DNA of 44,917 bases from Clostridium sp. Marseille-P2415 (GCF_900155545.1 NZ_LT732525.1:3065-47981); one strand, 5' to 3'. Counted from the stretch's first letter, positions 23,967-33,624 are shown. Numbers and translations are program-made. The notes: generated by a model from the sequence alone, not told the origin.

Positions 23967-25491
23967 CCCTGTTACCTCCTGCCTTCATCATCAGCCGTCC
24001 TATATCCTCTTTCGTAGCTGTTCTGCCGTCCACAATGCCGCTTATTTTTCCGCCGCACATGACAAGTATCCGGTCACACAGCTCCATAAGCACATCCAGA
24101 TCCTCACCCACACACAGGACCGCAGTTCCCTGCTTTTTCTGTTCATTGAGCAGATGGTAAATGGTGTAAGAGGAATGGATATCCAGACCCCGGACCGGAT
24201 AAGCCACCAAAAGCACTGCCGGAGCAGAAGAAATCTCCCGTCCCACCAGCACCTTCTGCACATTTCCGCCTGACAGCTTCCGCACAGGGATGGCAGTTCC
24301 GGGGGTTGCGATCTCCAGCTCGTGGATGAGGCGTTCTGCCAGGGCCTTTGGTGATTTCCGGTCCGCAAAAAAGGACCGTCCGCTTTGATAGCTTCTTAAC
24401 ATCATGTTATCCGTTAAGTCCATGGAACCTACCAGCCCCATGCCAAGCCTGTCCTCCGGCACAAAGGAAAGCCGGACTCCGGCCCTGGCTATTTCGGCCG
24501 CCGTCATATCAGTCAGCTCCTTCTCTCCTCCATCCGGCGGATAGTATGTAATGGAACCTTCTGCAGCCGGTATCAGTCCGGCGATGGCCTCTAAAAGCTC
24601 CCTCTGGCCGCTTCCTGCCACGCCTGCGATTCCCAGTATCTCCCCGCTGCTGGCGGTAAAGGACGCATCCTCCAGAGTCTTTACCCCTTCCTTGCTGAGA
24701 CAGGTAAGTCCGCTGACATACAGACGTTTCACAGGTGAAACCGGATCAGGGCGCTCAATGTTTAAGCTTATCTTCTTTCCTACCATCATCTCCGTTAAGG
24801 ACTCTTCTGTGGCTTCAGCAGTTGCAATGGTTCCGATATACTGTCCCTTGCGCAGCACGGACACCCGGTCGGACAGAGCCAGCACCTCATGAAGCTTATG
24901 GGTGATGATGATGATGGAATGTCCTGCCTTACGCATATTGCGGAGAACTGCAAACAGCCGGTCGGCTTCCTGCGGCGTCAAAACAGCGGTCGGCTCGTCC
25001 AATATCAGAATATCCACGCCCCGGTATAAAAGCTTCACGATCTCAACGGTCTGCTTCTGGGAAACAGACATGGTATAAATCTTCTGGTTCGGGTCCAGCT
25101 CAAAACCGTATTTCTCAGTAAGGCTGTTTATTTTTTCCGCAACGGCTTTCCGGTCAAGAAGCTCCCTGCCCGGCAGGCCCAGAATGATGTTTTCCGCTGC
25201 GGTAAGTACCTCCACCAGCTTAAAATGCTGATGGATCATGCCGATCCCCAAGTCAAAGGAATCCTTGGGGGACCGGATGGTGACCTCTTTCCCATCAATG
25301 GCGATCTGACCTTCATCGGGATAATAAATACCGGAAATCATATTCATGAGCGTGGTCTTTCCGCTTCCGTTCTCACCAAGAATGGACAGGATCTCTCCTC
25401 TTTTTACAGACAGGCAGACTTTATCGTTGGCAACTACCTTTCCAAACCGTTTCGTGATGTTTTTCAATTCAATGGCATAATTCTCTTTCAC
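23959..25491 (-). CDS. nupO: Nucleoside ABC transporter ATP-binding protein, NupO-like
   Basis: A 510-aa protein with two fused ABC ATPase halves, as in sugar and nucleoside importers. The first half has GENGSGKTTLMNMI and ILILDEPTAVLTPQEADRLF; the second has GVAGSGQRELLEAI, the signature KLSGGNVQKVLVGRE and the degenerate Walker B VLLVAYPVRGLDIHSS, where the second site is normally reduced. The GTG at 25491 (MKENYAIELKNITKRFGKVV) is preferred because GGAGG lies 9 nt upstream; the ATG at 25512 has no such box. A terminator separates it from the binding-protein gene, which would lower its expression relative to that gene. Confidence 0.9.
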   Translation of the reverse strand: MKENYAIELKNITKRFGKVVANDKVCLSVKRGEILSILGENGSGKTTLMNMISGIYYPDEGQIAIDGKEVTIRSPKDSFDLGIGMIHQHFKLVEVLTAAENIILGLPGRELLDRKAVAEKINSLTEKYGFELDPNQKIYTMSVSQKQTVEIVKLLYRGVDILILDEPTAVLTPQEADRLFAVLRNMRKAGHSIIIITHKLHEVLALSDRVSVLRKGQYIGTIATAEATEESLTEMMVGKKISLNIERPDPVSPVKRLYVSGLTCLSKEGVKTLEDASFTASSGEILGIAGVAGSGQRELLEAIAGLIPAAEGSITYYPPDGGEKELTDMTAAEIARAGVRLSFVPEDRLGMGLVGSMDLTDNMMLRSYQSGRSFFADRKSPKALAERLIHELEIATPGTAIPVRKLSGGNVQKVLVGREISSAPAVLLVAYPVRGLDIHSSYTIYHLLNEQKKQGTAVLCVGEDLDVLMELCDRILVMCGGKISGIVDGRTATKEDIGRLMMKAGGNRDE

Positions 25492-25536
25492 CCGGCTAAC
25501 CTCCGTTTCCATTTTTTCCCAACTATCTCATACAGC

Positions 25537-25570
25537 AAAAAGCGGGGCCAGAAAATCTGGCGCCGCTTTT
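25537..25570 (-). terminator. Intra-operon terminator between nupN and nupO
   Basis: AAAAGCGGCGCCAGA pairs with TCTGGCCCCGCTTTT around a very short loop, ending in TTTTTGC on the minus strand. It probably gives partial read-through and more binding protein than ATPase and permeases. Confidence 0.8.
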
Positions 25571-25596
25571 AATCCTGACTCATGTCCGGCAGTAAA

Positions 25597-26877
25597 CTAG
25601 TTATCAATGGTCGTGATGCCATCGATCAAAATATCAAATGCAGGTGCAGAACCGTGCTCAGACTCATGGAAATAACCATCGGCAATATATTCCACATCGC
25701 TTCCGTCCTTTTTATAGGTTTCCAGTTTTTTGCCGTCTACGGTAAAAGCAGAAGTATCAAACACATGGAGGGTACCTGCCTTTAATGCATCCTCCACTTC
25801 CTTCACTTTTTCCTCAGTTCCGGGAGCAACCACATCTTTATTGAGCTCTGTAATGGAATTTGCGCCCTCTTTGTAGCCCTGGCACCAGTCTGTTTCAAAG
25901 GACTTTCCGTCAATGACGCTCTGTACCGCATAGGTTACATATGGACCCCAGTCAATGGAAGCAGAGGTAAGTGCTGTCTTCGGAGCGGTTGCTGTCATGG
26001 AAATGTTATAGCCTACACATGGAACGCCGGCAGCCTCACAGGCCGTAGGAGCACCGGTGGTATCCGCATGCTGGCTTATTAAAACACAGCCGTCGGAAAT
26101 CAGGGCATCGGCAGCTTCCTTCTCAAGGTCAAAGCTTGCCCAGCTGTTGGTGTACTTTACTTCCATGGAAACCTCCGGACATACGGAACGCACGCCTAAA
26201 AAGAAGGAGGTATAACCGCTGATAACCTCCGCATACGGATAAGCGCCTACATAACCGATCTTAACGGCATCCTTTTTCACCTTGCCCTCTTCGATCATCT
26301 GGTTCAGCTTAAGGCCTGCTGCCACACCGGATACATAGCGGGATTCAAATACATTGGTAAAGTAGTTATGCATGTTGCTTAATCCGCTGGAAGCAGCCTG
26401 ATATCCGGTGGCATGGCAGAACTGCACGTCCGGGTATTCTTTTGCAGCTTCCATAATATAGGATTCATGACCGAAGCTGTTGGCAAATATAATGCTGCAG
26501 CCCTGATCAGCCAGATCCATGGCCGCATCCTTACATGTCTCATCCTCAGGAACATTCCATTTTATGATGATCTGATCATCGGATAATCCCAGGGCTTCCT
26601 TCATTTCCATTGCGCCCTTGTAATGGGCAGCCGTATAGCCCTCATTTTCATCTCCTATGTAAATAAAACCTACCTTTATATCCTCTTTGGCGATTCCGCC
26701 CCCGGAAGCGGCCTCCTTAGTCTCTGCACCGGTGGTTTCCGCTTTTTCAGACCCTGCAGCCTTAGCTTCTGTTTTTTCCGTACCGGCGGCGGATGAGGAT
26801 GCTGAGTTTCCGCAGGCCGACAAAGACAGGGCCATAAGGCCTGCCAAAGCCAGACCGGCCAATTTCTTTAATTTCAT
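25597..26877 (-). CDS. nupN: BMP-family nucleoside-binding lipoprotein, NupN-like
   Basis: A 426-aa lipoprotein that captures nucleosides outside the cell for the permease-ATPase genes downstream. The signal peptide ends in lipobox LSAC (MKLKKLAGLALAGLMALSLS, then AC), followed by a low-complexity Ser/Ala/Glu linker to about residue 55. The BMP/Med fold starts at IKVGFIYIGDENEGYTAAH and includes GCSIIFANSFGHESY, FCHATGYQ, YVSGVAAGLKLNQM and KIGYVGAYPYAEVISGYTSF. The ATG at 26877 with AAGGAGGAG 6-8 nt upstream is the start; the frame open to 26952 crosses the leader hairpin. Ligand (guanosine or other purine nucleoside) is inferred from order and family. Confidence 0.9.
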   Translation of the reverse strand: MKLKKLAGLALAGLMALSLSACGNSASSSAAGTEKTEAKAAGSEKAETTGAETKEAASGGGIAKEDIKVGFIYIGDENEGYTAAHYKGAMEMKEALGLSDDQIIIKWNVPEDETCKDAAMDLADQGCSIIFANSFGHESYIMEAAKEYPDVQFCHATGYQAASSGLSNMHNYFTNVFESRYVSGVAAGLKLNQMIEEGKVKKDAVKIGYVGAYPYAEVISGYTSFFLGVRSVCPEVSMEVKYTNSWASFDLEKEAADALISDGCVLISQHADTTGAPTACEAAGVPCVGYNISMTATAPKTALTSASIDWGPYVTYAVQSVIDGKSFETDWCQGYKEGANSITELNKDVVAPGTEEKVKEVEDALKAGTLHVFDTSAFTVDGKKLETYKKDGSDVEYIADGYFHESEHGSAPAFDILIDGITTIDN

Positions 26878-26913
26878 AATCTTCTCCTCCTTAAACATAT
26901 GTTCGGGCCAGCT

Positions 26914-26950
26914 AAAAAGCGCCAGGTTCAGCCACTGGCTCACCTGACGC
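26914..26950 (-). terminator. Leader terminator (possible attenuator) of the nucleoside operon
   Basis: Minus-strand GCGTCAGGT pairs with ACCTGGCGC (9 bp, one G-U) with an inner AGCC/GGCT stem, then TTTTT (26918-26914). It lies inside the leader, 37 nt upstream of nupN. GGCCA (near 26960) can alternatively pair with TGGCC (near 26908). A 15-codon ATG frame (26959 to 26912) spans the hairpin but has a poorly spaced ribosome binding site. Confidence 0.7.
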
Positions 26951-26988
26951 AATTGTCATGGCCTTATAATAATAAAAATACATAACTC

Positions 26989-27016
26989 AGTATAACATTC
27001 TTTTTACTCTTGTCAA
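26989..27016 (-). promoter_or_regulatory. Promoter of the nucleoside transporter operon
   Basis: Perfect TTGACA (27011-27016), a 16-bp spacer and TATACT (26989-26994) with an extended -10 TGT. The leader is about 105 nt. Confidence 0.75.
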
Positions 27017-27637
27017 TATCAATTCGTCTTTTTATATGGAATATATACAGCTTATAGAATCTTACTCTAAAACCACCCCCTGTCAGACGTATATAAACCC
27101 GTTCTTCATAAGTTTGATGGGTATCACATCTGCATTGCAGCCGGATTCCCGCTTACAACTCTTCTTAGGTGCATTTTCTGCCGAATTTGATCCAGAAAAA
27201 ACAGAAGCTGGCCATATCTGCCTTTCCCCCGGCAGATACCCTTTTTCAAATTTCCTTTTTTCATGAATGCTCCTTATATAAAATAATTGCATAAAAAATA
27301 CGCCTTGTATCACTTCCAGTACAATTATGAGCAAGGCTATATGGATATGGCATATTTTTCAAAGCATTTGTAAGCACTTACATTGTGCAGCATATATTAT
27401 ATTAGCATATACTTTCATGGGTTTCAATACAAAAAGCTAAGAATGACAGATGGTTTTATGGTTTTCGTATACTTTTTACAAATATTTTTTGTATCTTTGA
27501 GTCATTATAACTACATAAAAACTTTCACTTAATAATCTAAGTTTTTTTTTAAAGCCACTGGATTTTTTTTTTAAATAGGTGTATAATCTCTTTTTTAAAA
27601 ATATCCCCATACCATCACAGAAGGAGGTTACACTGTT
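27017..27637. other. AT-rich intergenic gap between the nup operon and pyrG
   Basis: I see no gene in these 620 bp. It holds a cre-like palindrome at 27369-27382, two AGCATATA copies near 27388-27409, and the pyrG -10 box TATAAT at 27582-27587. A -35 box at the right spacing (27559-27564, TGGATT) is weak. T6 at 27591-27596 follows in the initially transcribed region. Confidence 0.55.
27369..27382. promoter_or_regulatory. cre-like palindrome (possible CcpA site)
   Basis: TGTAAGCACTTACA has 6-bp arms around CA and differs from the classic cre TGTAAGCGCTTACA at one central base. It is 350 bp from the nup promoter and 200 bp from pyrG, so its target is unclear. Confidence 0.4.
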
Positions 27638-29239
27638 ATGTCAGTGAAATACGTATTTGTCACCGGAGGTGTCGTGTCCGGACTTGGCAAAGGTATTACC
27701 GCAGCGTCTCTTGGACGACTTTTAAAAGCCCGGGGCTATAAAGTCACCATGCAGAAATTCGATCCCTACATCAACATCGACCCAGGAACCATGAATCCGG
27801 TTCAGCATGGTGAAGTTTTCGTCACTGAGGACGGCGTAGAAACCGATCTTGACCTTGGTCACTACGAACGCTTTATCGACGAAAACTTAACCCAGAATTC
27901 CAACGTTACCACCGGTAAAGTCTACTGGACCGTACTGACCCGTGAACGGCGCGGGGACTTCGGAGGAGGCACGGTACAGGTTATCCCTCACATTACCGAC
28001 GAAATCAAAGGCCGTTTTCACCGCAACCACAATTCTTCTGAAACAGAGATTGCCATCATAGAAGTAGGCGGAACAGTCGGCGACATCGAAAGCCAGCCCT
28101 TTCTGGAAGCGATCCGCCAATTCCAACATGAAGTAGGCCACGAGAATGCCATTCTCATCCACGTGACTCTTGTTCCATATCTGAAAGTTTCCGGCGAACT
28201 GAAAACCAAACCGACCCAGTCCAGTGTAAAAGACTTACAGGGAATGGGAATCCAGCCCGACATCATCGTATGCCGTTCCGAACTGCCCCTTGATGACGGA
28301 ATCCGAAGCAAGATCGCACAATTCTGTAACGTTCCCAAGACCCATGTACTCCAGAACCTGGACGTGGAGGTATTATATGAGCTTCCTCTCGTGATGGAGC
28401 AGGAGCATTTAGCCGAGGTGGCATGCGAAAGCTTAAATCTCCCCTGCCCGGAGCCGGATTTAACCGAGTGGGCTGCCATGATCGACAGCTGGAAACATCC
28501 GGAAAAGGAAGTAACCGTTGCTCTGGTCGGCAAATACATCCAGCTTCACGACGCATACATCTCCGTGGTGGAAGCATTGAAGCACGGCGGCGTTTCAAAC
28601 CGTGTCAAGGTTCATATTAAATGGGTAGATTCCGAAACAGTCACAGATGAAAACGCAGCCGGCATCTTCCAGGATGTCAGCGGAATTCTGGTTCCCGGCG
28701 GCTTCGGCAGCCGTGGCATCGAGGGAAAGATTTCTTCCATCCGTTATGCCCGTGAAAACAATGTACCATTCCTTGGCCTGTGCCTTGGCATGCAGATGGC
28801 TATCGTGGAATTTTCCCGCCACGTGGCAGGCCTTGCCGATGCCCATTCCGTGGAACTTGATGCGGACACCCCCCATCCGGTCATCCACTTAATGCCGGAT
28901 CAGGACGGGATCGAGGATATTGGCGGCACCCTCCGTCTTGGCTCCTATCCCTGCGTACTGGACAAGTCTTCCAGGGCCTATGAGGTATATGGCGCAGAAC
29001 TGATTCATGAACGCCACAGGCACCGTTATGAAGTAAACAATGACTACCGTGAGCTTTTAACAAAAGCCGGAATGAAGCTTTCCGGTATCTCCCCGGACGG
29101 ACGCATTGTGGAAATGGTTGAGATCCCTTCCCACCCGTGGTTTCTCGCGACCCAGGCCCATCCGGAATTCAAATCAAGACCCAACAGGCCTCATCCGCTG
29201 TTCCGTGAATTTATCAGGGCAGCCGTAGATAACCGTTAA
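27638..29239 (+). CDS. pyrG: CTP synthase
   Basis: PyrG aminates UTP to CTP with ATP and glutamine. The 533-aa protein has the N-terminal synthetase ([20 protein letters not shown], the P-loop-like start; [20 protein letters not shown]) and the C-terminal class I glutamine amidotransferase, with [11 protein letters not shown] carrying the nucleophilic Cys and a final His-Glu pair in [11 protein letters not shown]. Length and motifs are complete. AGGAGG lies 10 nt before ATG 27638. It is monocistronic with a terminator directly after it. The leader has no obvious attenuator hairpin of the B. subtilis pyrG type. Confidence 0.97.
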   Translation: MSVKYVFVTGGVVSGLGKGITAASLGRLLKARGYKVTMQKFDPYINIDPGTMNPVQHGEVFVTEDGVETDLDLGHYERFIDENLTQNSNVTTGKVYWTVLTRERRGDFGGGTVQVIPHITDEIKGRFHRNHNSSETEIAIIEVGGTVGDIESQPFLEAIRQFQHEVGHENAILIHVTLVPYLKVSGELKTKPTQSSVKDLQGMGIQPDIIVCRSELPLDDGIRSKIAQFCNVPKTHVLQNLDVEVLYELPLVMEQEHLAEVACESLNLPCPEPDLTEWAAMIDSWKHPEKEVTVALVGKYIQLHDAYISVVEALKHGGVSNRVKVHIKWVDSETVTDENAAGIFQDVSGILVPGGFGSRGIEGKISSIRYARENNVPFLGLCLGMQMAIVEFSRHVAGLADAHSVELDADTPHPVIHLMPDQDGIEDIGGTLRLGSYPCVLDKSSRAYEVYGAELIHERHRHRYEVNNDYRELLTKAGMKLSGISPDGRIVEMVEIPSHPWFLATQAHPEFKSRPNRPHPLFREFIRAAVDNR

Positions 29240-29263
29240 ATACCAAATCGTTTTCAGGTGAAC

Positions 29264-29306
29264 AATGGAGTTTTGCCTCTTGTCAAAAGAGGGGAACTCC
29301 ATTTTA
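29264..29306 (+). terminator. Intrinsic terminator downstream of pyrG
   Basis: AATGGAGTT and AACTCCATT pair outside a CCTCTT/AAGAGG stem, followed by TTAATT. Confidence 0.85.
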
Positions 29307-29357
29307 ATTGCGAAAAAAGAATTTTACTTTAAATTCTTATTTTCTTTCATTTTTTTC

Positions 29358-29385
29358 TTGCACTTTTTCGATCTTCTGATATAAT
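29358..29385 (+). promoter_or_regulatory. Promoter of the liv operon
   Basis: TTGCAC (29358-29363), a 16-bp spacer and TATAAT (29380-29385), about 70 bp before livJ. Confidence 0.7.
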
Positions 29386-29456
29386 ATAATGCAACGTGTG
29401 TCCACACGAAAGACAGTTGTGTTCGCAGGGGATACACATAAAGGAGGATATTAATT

Positions 29457-30638
29457 ATGAAATTAAAAAAAGTATTTGCACTCACTCTTGCAGCCTGCAT
29501 GAGCGCCAGCCTGATCGCCGGATGCAGCAGCTCCGGCTCTTCATCTTCCGCCTCCGGCGGCGCCAAGGTCATAAAGATCGGCGTTTTTGAACCGACCACA
29601 GGAGAAAACGGCGGCGGCGGCCTTCAGGAAACATTAGGCATCCGTTACGCAAACCAGACTCACCCGACCGTTAAAATCGGCGGGGAAGAATATAAAGTTG
29701 AATTAGTAGAAGTAGATAATAAATCCGATAAAACAGAAGCCGTCAATGCAGCCCAGAAGCTTGTAAGCGAGAAGGTCTCCGTAGTCCTTGGAAGCTACGG
29801 CTCCGGCGTTTCCATCGCTGCAGGCCAGATATTCGCGGATGCCAAGATTCCTGCCATCGGCGCTTCCTGTACCAACCCCCAGGTAACCCAGGGCAATGAT
29901 TTTTATTTCCGCGTCTGCTTCCTGGATCCGTTCCAGGGTACGGTCATGGCAAACTACGCCAATGACAACGGGGCCAAGAAGGCGGCCATCATCACCCAGC
30001 TGGGCGATGACTATTCCTCAGGCCTTGGTTCCTTCTTTAAAACAGCCTTTACCGGCTTAGGCGGTTCCATTGTAAGCGAGGAGCAGTTCCAGACCAACCA
30101 GACTGATTTCAAGGCAATCCTGACCAACATCAAGGCTCAGGATCCTGACATCATTTTTGCACCTTCTTCCATCACCACGGCTCCGCTTATTATCAAGCAG
30201 GCCCGTGAACTTGGGATTACCGCTACCATCGCAGCCGGCGATACCTGGGAGAATTCAACCATCATTGAAAACGCCGGCGACTCCGCCGAGGGCGTTGTGC
30301 TTTCTACCTTCTTTGATGAGGCAGAGCCGGCGAACGATGAGGCAGCTTCCTTTATCTCCGGCTTTAAGACCTATTTAAAAGAAAAAAAGCAGGATGAGAT
30401 CATTCCAGCAGTTTCCGCACTTGGTTATGACGCTTACCTCTGCGCTTTAAAGGCCATTGAAACAGCCGGCTCCACGGACGGCACTGCAATCCGCGACACA
30501 TTAAAGGGCGTATCCATTGACGGCGTGACCGGAAGCATCTCCTTCGATGAAAACGGAGATGCGAAGAAAGACATGGCATTTATAAAGACCATTGAAGACG
30601 GCAGGTTTAAATTCTTAACTACAACTACAGTAAAATAA
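29457..30638 (+). CDS. livJ: Branched-chain amino acid ABC transporter substrate-binding lipoprotein
   Basis: A 393-aa binding lipoprotein that delivers leucine, isoleucine, valine or a related ligand to the membrane permeases. The signal peptide ends in lipobox IAGC (Cys near 22) and is followed by a Ser/Gly linker. The Peripla_BP_6 fold is clear: IKIGVFEPTTGENGGGG, VVLGSYGSGVSIAAGQIFAD, DPDIIFAPSSITTAPLIIKQ, GYDAYLCALKAIE, and GVTGSISFDENGDAKK at the end. ATG 29457 has AAGGAGG 7-9 nt upstream. Ligand specificity cannot be told from sequence alone. A hairpin follows before livH. Confidence 0.92.
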   Translation: MKLKKVFALTLAACMSASLIAGCSSSGSSSSASGGAKVIKIGVFEPTTGENGGGGLQETLGIRYANQTHPTVKIGGEEYKVELVEVDNKSDKTEAVNAAQKLVSEKVSVVLGSYGSGVSIAAGQIFADAKIPAIGASCTNPQVTQGNDFYFRVCFLDPFQGTVMANYANDNGAKKAAIITQLGDDYSSGLGSFFKTAFTGLGGSIVSEEQFQTNQTDFKAILTNIKAQDPDIIFAPSSITTAPLIIKQARELGITATIAAGDTWENSTIIENAGDSAEGVVLSTFFDEAEPANDEAASFISGFKTYLKEKKQDEIIPAVSALGYDAYLCALKAIETAGSTDGTAIRDTLKGVSIDGVTGSISFDENGDAKKDMAFIKTIEDGRFKFLTTTTVK

Positions 30639-30673
30639 TCGCACATACCGCGACAAAGCAGTCATTACCGGAT

Positions 30674-30702
30674 GAGTGGGGACGTATTTTCCTTCCCCAC
30701 TC
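30674..30702 (+). terminator. Hairpin between livJ and livH
   Basis: GAGTGGGGA pairs with TTCCCCACTC; only a weak T-rich tail (GTTCCATTTG) follows. It probably stabilises the livJ mRNA end or gives partial termination. Confidence 0.55.
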
Positions 30703-30765
30703 GTTCCATTTGTAAGCTGGAACTGCATATATTACATACACAACAGATAGGAGGCCTTTCGCCAC

Positions 30766-31647
30766 ATGAGTCTTACAACCTTTTTCCAGCAGTGCTTAAC
30801 CGGCATTTCCTTAGGCGGCGCTTATGCGCTGATCGCCATTGGATATACGCTTGTTTACGGCATCCTGCGGCTCATCAACTTCGCCCACGGCGACATTTTT
30901 ATGATGGCCGGTTACTTTATGATTTTTGCTATGGCAGGTTTTCCATGGTACATCGCCGTTCCCATGGTGTTATTCATCACCGTTGTCCTGGGCGTGTCCA
31001 TTGAACGGGTGGCATACCGCCCCTTACGCTCCGCTCCCAGAATGTCCGTCATGATTTCTGCAATCGGTGTTTCTTACCTTTTACAGAACCTGGCTACCTA
31101 TTTATTCACGGCTCTGCCAAAGGGTTACCCGGAAATTCCATTTTTAAAGAAAATCTACCAGATCGGCGGCCTTTCCGCATCCTTCGTTACTTTCTTAACG
31201 CCGGTCCTGACTCTTGCCATTGTATATGGACTCATTATCCTGATCAACAAAACAAAAATCGGTATGGCTATGCGTGCTGTAGCAAAGGACTATGATACCG
31301 CTGCCCTCATGGGAATTAAAATCAACCGCATCATCACCTTTACCTTTGCAATCGGTTCCCTTTTAGCTGCCATTGGTTCGGTGCTTTATTTTACGGACCG
31401 TATGACCGTATTCCCGTTTTCCGGTTCCCTGCCTGGCTTAAAATGCTTCGTGGCCGCGGTATTCGGCGGCATCGGCAGCATTCCGGGCGCTGTGATCGGC
31501 GGATTTATCCTGGGCCTTGGTGAAACCGCCCTGGTAGCCATGGGATATTCCACCTTCAGCGACGCTTTTACCTTTGTTCTGTTAATCGTCATTCTCCTGA
31601 TCAAGCCTACCGGACTGTTTGGTGAGAAGACAACCGATAAAGTGTGA
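30766..31647 (+). CDS. livH: Branched-chain amino acid ABC transporter permease LivH
   Basis: A 293-aa membrane protein with about eight hydrophobic segments. The N-terminal GISLGGAYALIAIGYTLVYG and LINFAHGDIFMMAGY motifs, the EAA-like RAVAKDYDTAALMGI loop that docks the ATPases, and GLKCFVAAVFGGIGSIPGAV are typical of LivH. ATG 30766 has AGGAGG about 11 nt upstream. The gene ends 10 nt before livM. Confidence 0.94.
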   Translation: MSLTTFFQQCLTGISLGGAYALIAIGYTLVYGILRLINFAHGDIFMMAGYFMIFAMAGFPWYIAVPMVLFITVVLGVSIERVAYRPLRSAPRMSVMISAIGVSYLLQNLATYLFTALPKGYPEIPFLKKIYQIGGLSASFVTFLTPVLTLAIVYGLIILINKTKIGMAMRAVAKDYDTAALMGIKINRIITFTFAIGSLLAAIGSVLYFTDRMTVFPFSGSLPGLKCFVAAVFGGIGSIPGAVIGGFILGLGETALVAMGYSTFSDAFTFVLLIVILLIKPTGLFGEKTTDKV

Positions 31648-31657
31648 GGTGCCTCTT

Positions 31658-32758
31658 ATGAAGAAAAAAATTTCCAAATACAAGATTTATACTCTCATTG
31701 CCCTGCTGTTCTTCATTGGCCTGCTCGGCATTTTACAGGCGAACAGCGCCAGATACAGCTATCAGATCTCCATCCTGGAGCGCAGCGCCATCTATGCGGT
31801 GGTCGCCGTTTCCATGAACTTACTTACCGGCTTTACCGGCTTGTTCTCCTTAGGCCAGGCCGGATTTATGGCGATCGGAGCCTATACCGTAGCCATTCTT
31901 ACCATACCGGTCGGCAGCCGGGCCAGCGTTTACTACGTTGACGGCATTGCTCCTGCCATCGCAAACATACACTGCCCCTTCTGGCTTGCTCTTATTATTG
32001 CCGGCCTCCTTGCCGCAGGTGTAGCCGCCCTCATCGGCATTCCGGTGCTCCGTTTGAAAAGCGATTATTTAGCCATTGCGACTCTGGGTTTTTCTGAAAT
32101 AATCCGGGCCATCATTGCGGCACCGCAGTTAAACAAGATCACCAACGGCTCCTACGGTTTAAAAAACATACCGGGCTTCCCGAACCTGTTTGTGGCTTTC
32201 GGGCTTTGTGCCCTTTGTATCCTGTTGATGGTCCTGCTCATCAATTCCTCCTACGGCCGCGCCTTTAAGGCTCTCCGGGAGGATGAAGTGGCCGCCCAGG
32301 CCATGGGGTTAAACCTGTTCCGCTATAAGGAGCTGGCCTTTGTCATCTCCTCTTTCTTCACAGGCGTAGGCGGAGGGCTGCTGGCTATTTTCATGCGTTC
32401 CATTGACTCCAAGACTTTTTCTATCAATTTAACCTATGACATCCTGCTGATCGTCGTGCTGGGAGGGATCGGAAGCATTACGGGAAGCGTTATCGGCGCC
32501 TTCCTGGTTACAGCAGGAAGGGAATGGCTGCGTTTCTTTGATAACCCGCTGGTCATCGGCGGATTTGAAGTTCCGCTGTTCCGCTCCGGGTTCCGCATGG
32601 TGATCTTCTCCATTTTGTTAATGGCAGTGGTACTCTTCTACCGTCGCGGAATCATGGGCACAAACGAATTTTCCTGGGATGGGCTGGGGCGCCTCATACG
32701 AAGTATCCCCTCCAGACTGAAGAAGAAAAATAAAGCAAAGAAGGGGGAAAATGTATAA
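31658..32758 (+). CDS. livM: Branched-chain amino acid ABC transporter permease LivM
   Basis: A 366-aa permease, partner of LivH. After a basic N-terminus and first helix come LLTGFTGLFSLGQAGFMAIG, LRLKSDYLAIATLGFSEIIR and the ATPase-docking ALREDEVAAQAMGLNLFRYK, all LivM hallmarks. The C-terminal tail is very basic (SRLKKKNKAKKGENV). The ATG at 31658 has a GAGGTG box 8 nt upstream; the frame open to 31619 overlaps livH and is not used. The stop codon shares one base with the livG ATG. Confidence 0.94.
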   Translation: MKKKISKYKIYTLIALLFFIGLLGILQANSARYSYQISILERSAIYAVVAVSMNLLTGFTGLFSLGQAGFMAIGAYTVAILTIPVGSRASVYYVDGIAPAIANIHCPFWLALIIAGLLAAGVAALIGIPVLRLKSDYLAIATLGFSEIIRAIIAAPQLNKITNGSYGLKNIPGFPNLFVAFGLCALCILLMVLLINSSYGRAFKALREDEVAAQAMGLNLFRYKELAFVISSFFTGVGGGLLAIFMRSIDSKTFSINLTYDILLIVVLGGIGSITGSVIGAFLVTAGREWLRFFDNPLVIGGFEVPLFRSGFRMVIFSILLMAVVLFYRRGIMGTNEFSWDGLGRLIRSIPSRLKKKNKAKKGENV

Positions 32759-33624
32759 TGTCAGCAGCAGCGAAAACTCCGGTCAATGTGCTCCACATGC
32801 AGGACGTGACCATGCAGTTCGGAGGCGTTGTGGCGGTAAACGGACTGACCCTTGATGTGAATCAGGGCGAGATCGTGGCCTTAATCGGCCCCAACGGCGC
32901 CGGAAAAACAACTGCATTTAACTGTGTCACCGGCATCTATGAGCCCACGTTCGGGCAGGTGAATTTTATGGGAGAAACCATTCTTTCCAATACACCAAAA
33001 GGAAAAATGCAGAAAATGTATCTGGGGGAAGTAAAGCCCAGACCCATTCCGGCAATCAGCAATACGCCGGACGTGATTACGAAAAAGGGCATTGCCCGGA
33101 CCTTCCAGAACATTCGTCTTTTCGGCCAGCTTACCGTATTTGACAACGTGCTCATTGCCAAGCACATGCGGGCAAAACAGAATGTATTTTCCGCCACCCT
33201 CCGCTTAAACCGCAAGGAGGAAGCGCGGATGCGGGCAGAAACTGCTGCCCTTTTAGAGGAACAGAACCTGCTTCATTTAAAAGATGAAATCGCCTCTTCC
33301 CTGCCTTATGGTCTGCAGAGGCGTCTGGAAATTGCCAGAGCCCTGGCAACGGAACCAAAGTTTCTGCTGCTTGACGAGCCGGCCGCAGGTATGAATCCCC
33401 AGGAAACACAGGAATTGACGGATTTTATCAAACAGATCCGGGATTCCTACCATCTTACCGTATTTATGATTGAACACCATATGGATCTGGTCATGCAGAT
33501 CTCGGACCGCATCTACGTCCTGGATTTCGGAAAGCTGATCGCACATGGAACGCCGGAAGAGATCCAGAATAACGAGCGGGTAATTGAAGCATATCTGGGG
33601 GTGAGCGACGATGCTGAGGATTGA
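32758..33624 (+). CDS. livG: Branched-chain amino acid ABC transporter ATP-binding protein LivG
   Basis: A 288-aa ABC ATPase that energises the LivHM channel. Walker A IGPNGAGKTTAFNCV is followed by a long insertion typical of this LivG subgroup (about 25-30 residues between the first strand and IARTFQNIRLF). The signature SLPYGLQRRLEIARAL (YGLQRRLE in place of LSGGQ), Walker B FLLLDEPAAGMNPQE and the switch FMIEHHMDLVMQIS follow. It overlaps livF by 14 nt. Confidence 0.94.
   Translation: MSAAAKTPVNVLHMQDVTMQFGGVVAVNGLTLDVNQGEIVALIGPNGAGKTTAFNCVTGIYEPTFGQVNFMGETILSNTPKGKMQKMYLGEVKPRPIPAISNTPDVITKKGIARTFQNIRLFGQLTVFDNVLIAKHMRAKQNVFSATLRLNRKEEARMRAETAALLEEQNLLHLKDEIASSLPYGLQRRLEIARALATEPKFLLLDEPAAGMNPQETQELTDFIKQIRDSYHLTVFMIEHHMDLVMQISDRIYVLDFGKLIAHGTPEEIQNNERVIEAYLGVSDDAED

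Noticed and set aside
27083-27334. 83-codon minus-strand frame upstream of the nup operon
   Set aside because: No ribosome binding site and no family resemblance; it lies upstream of the mapped promoter in an otherwise empty gap.
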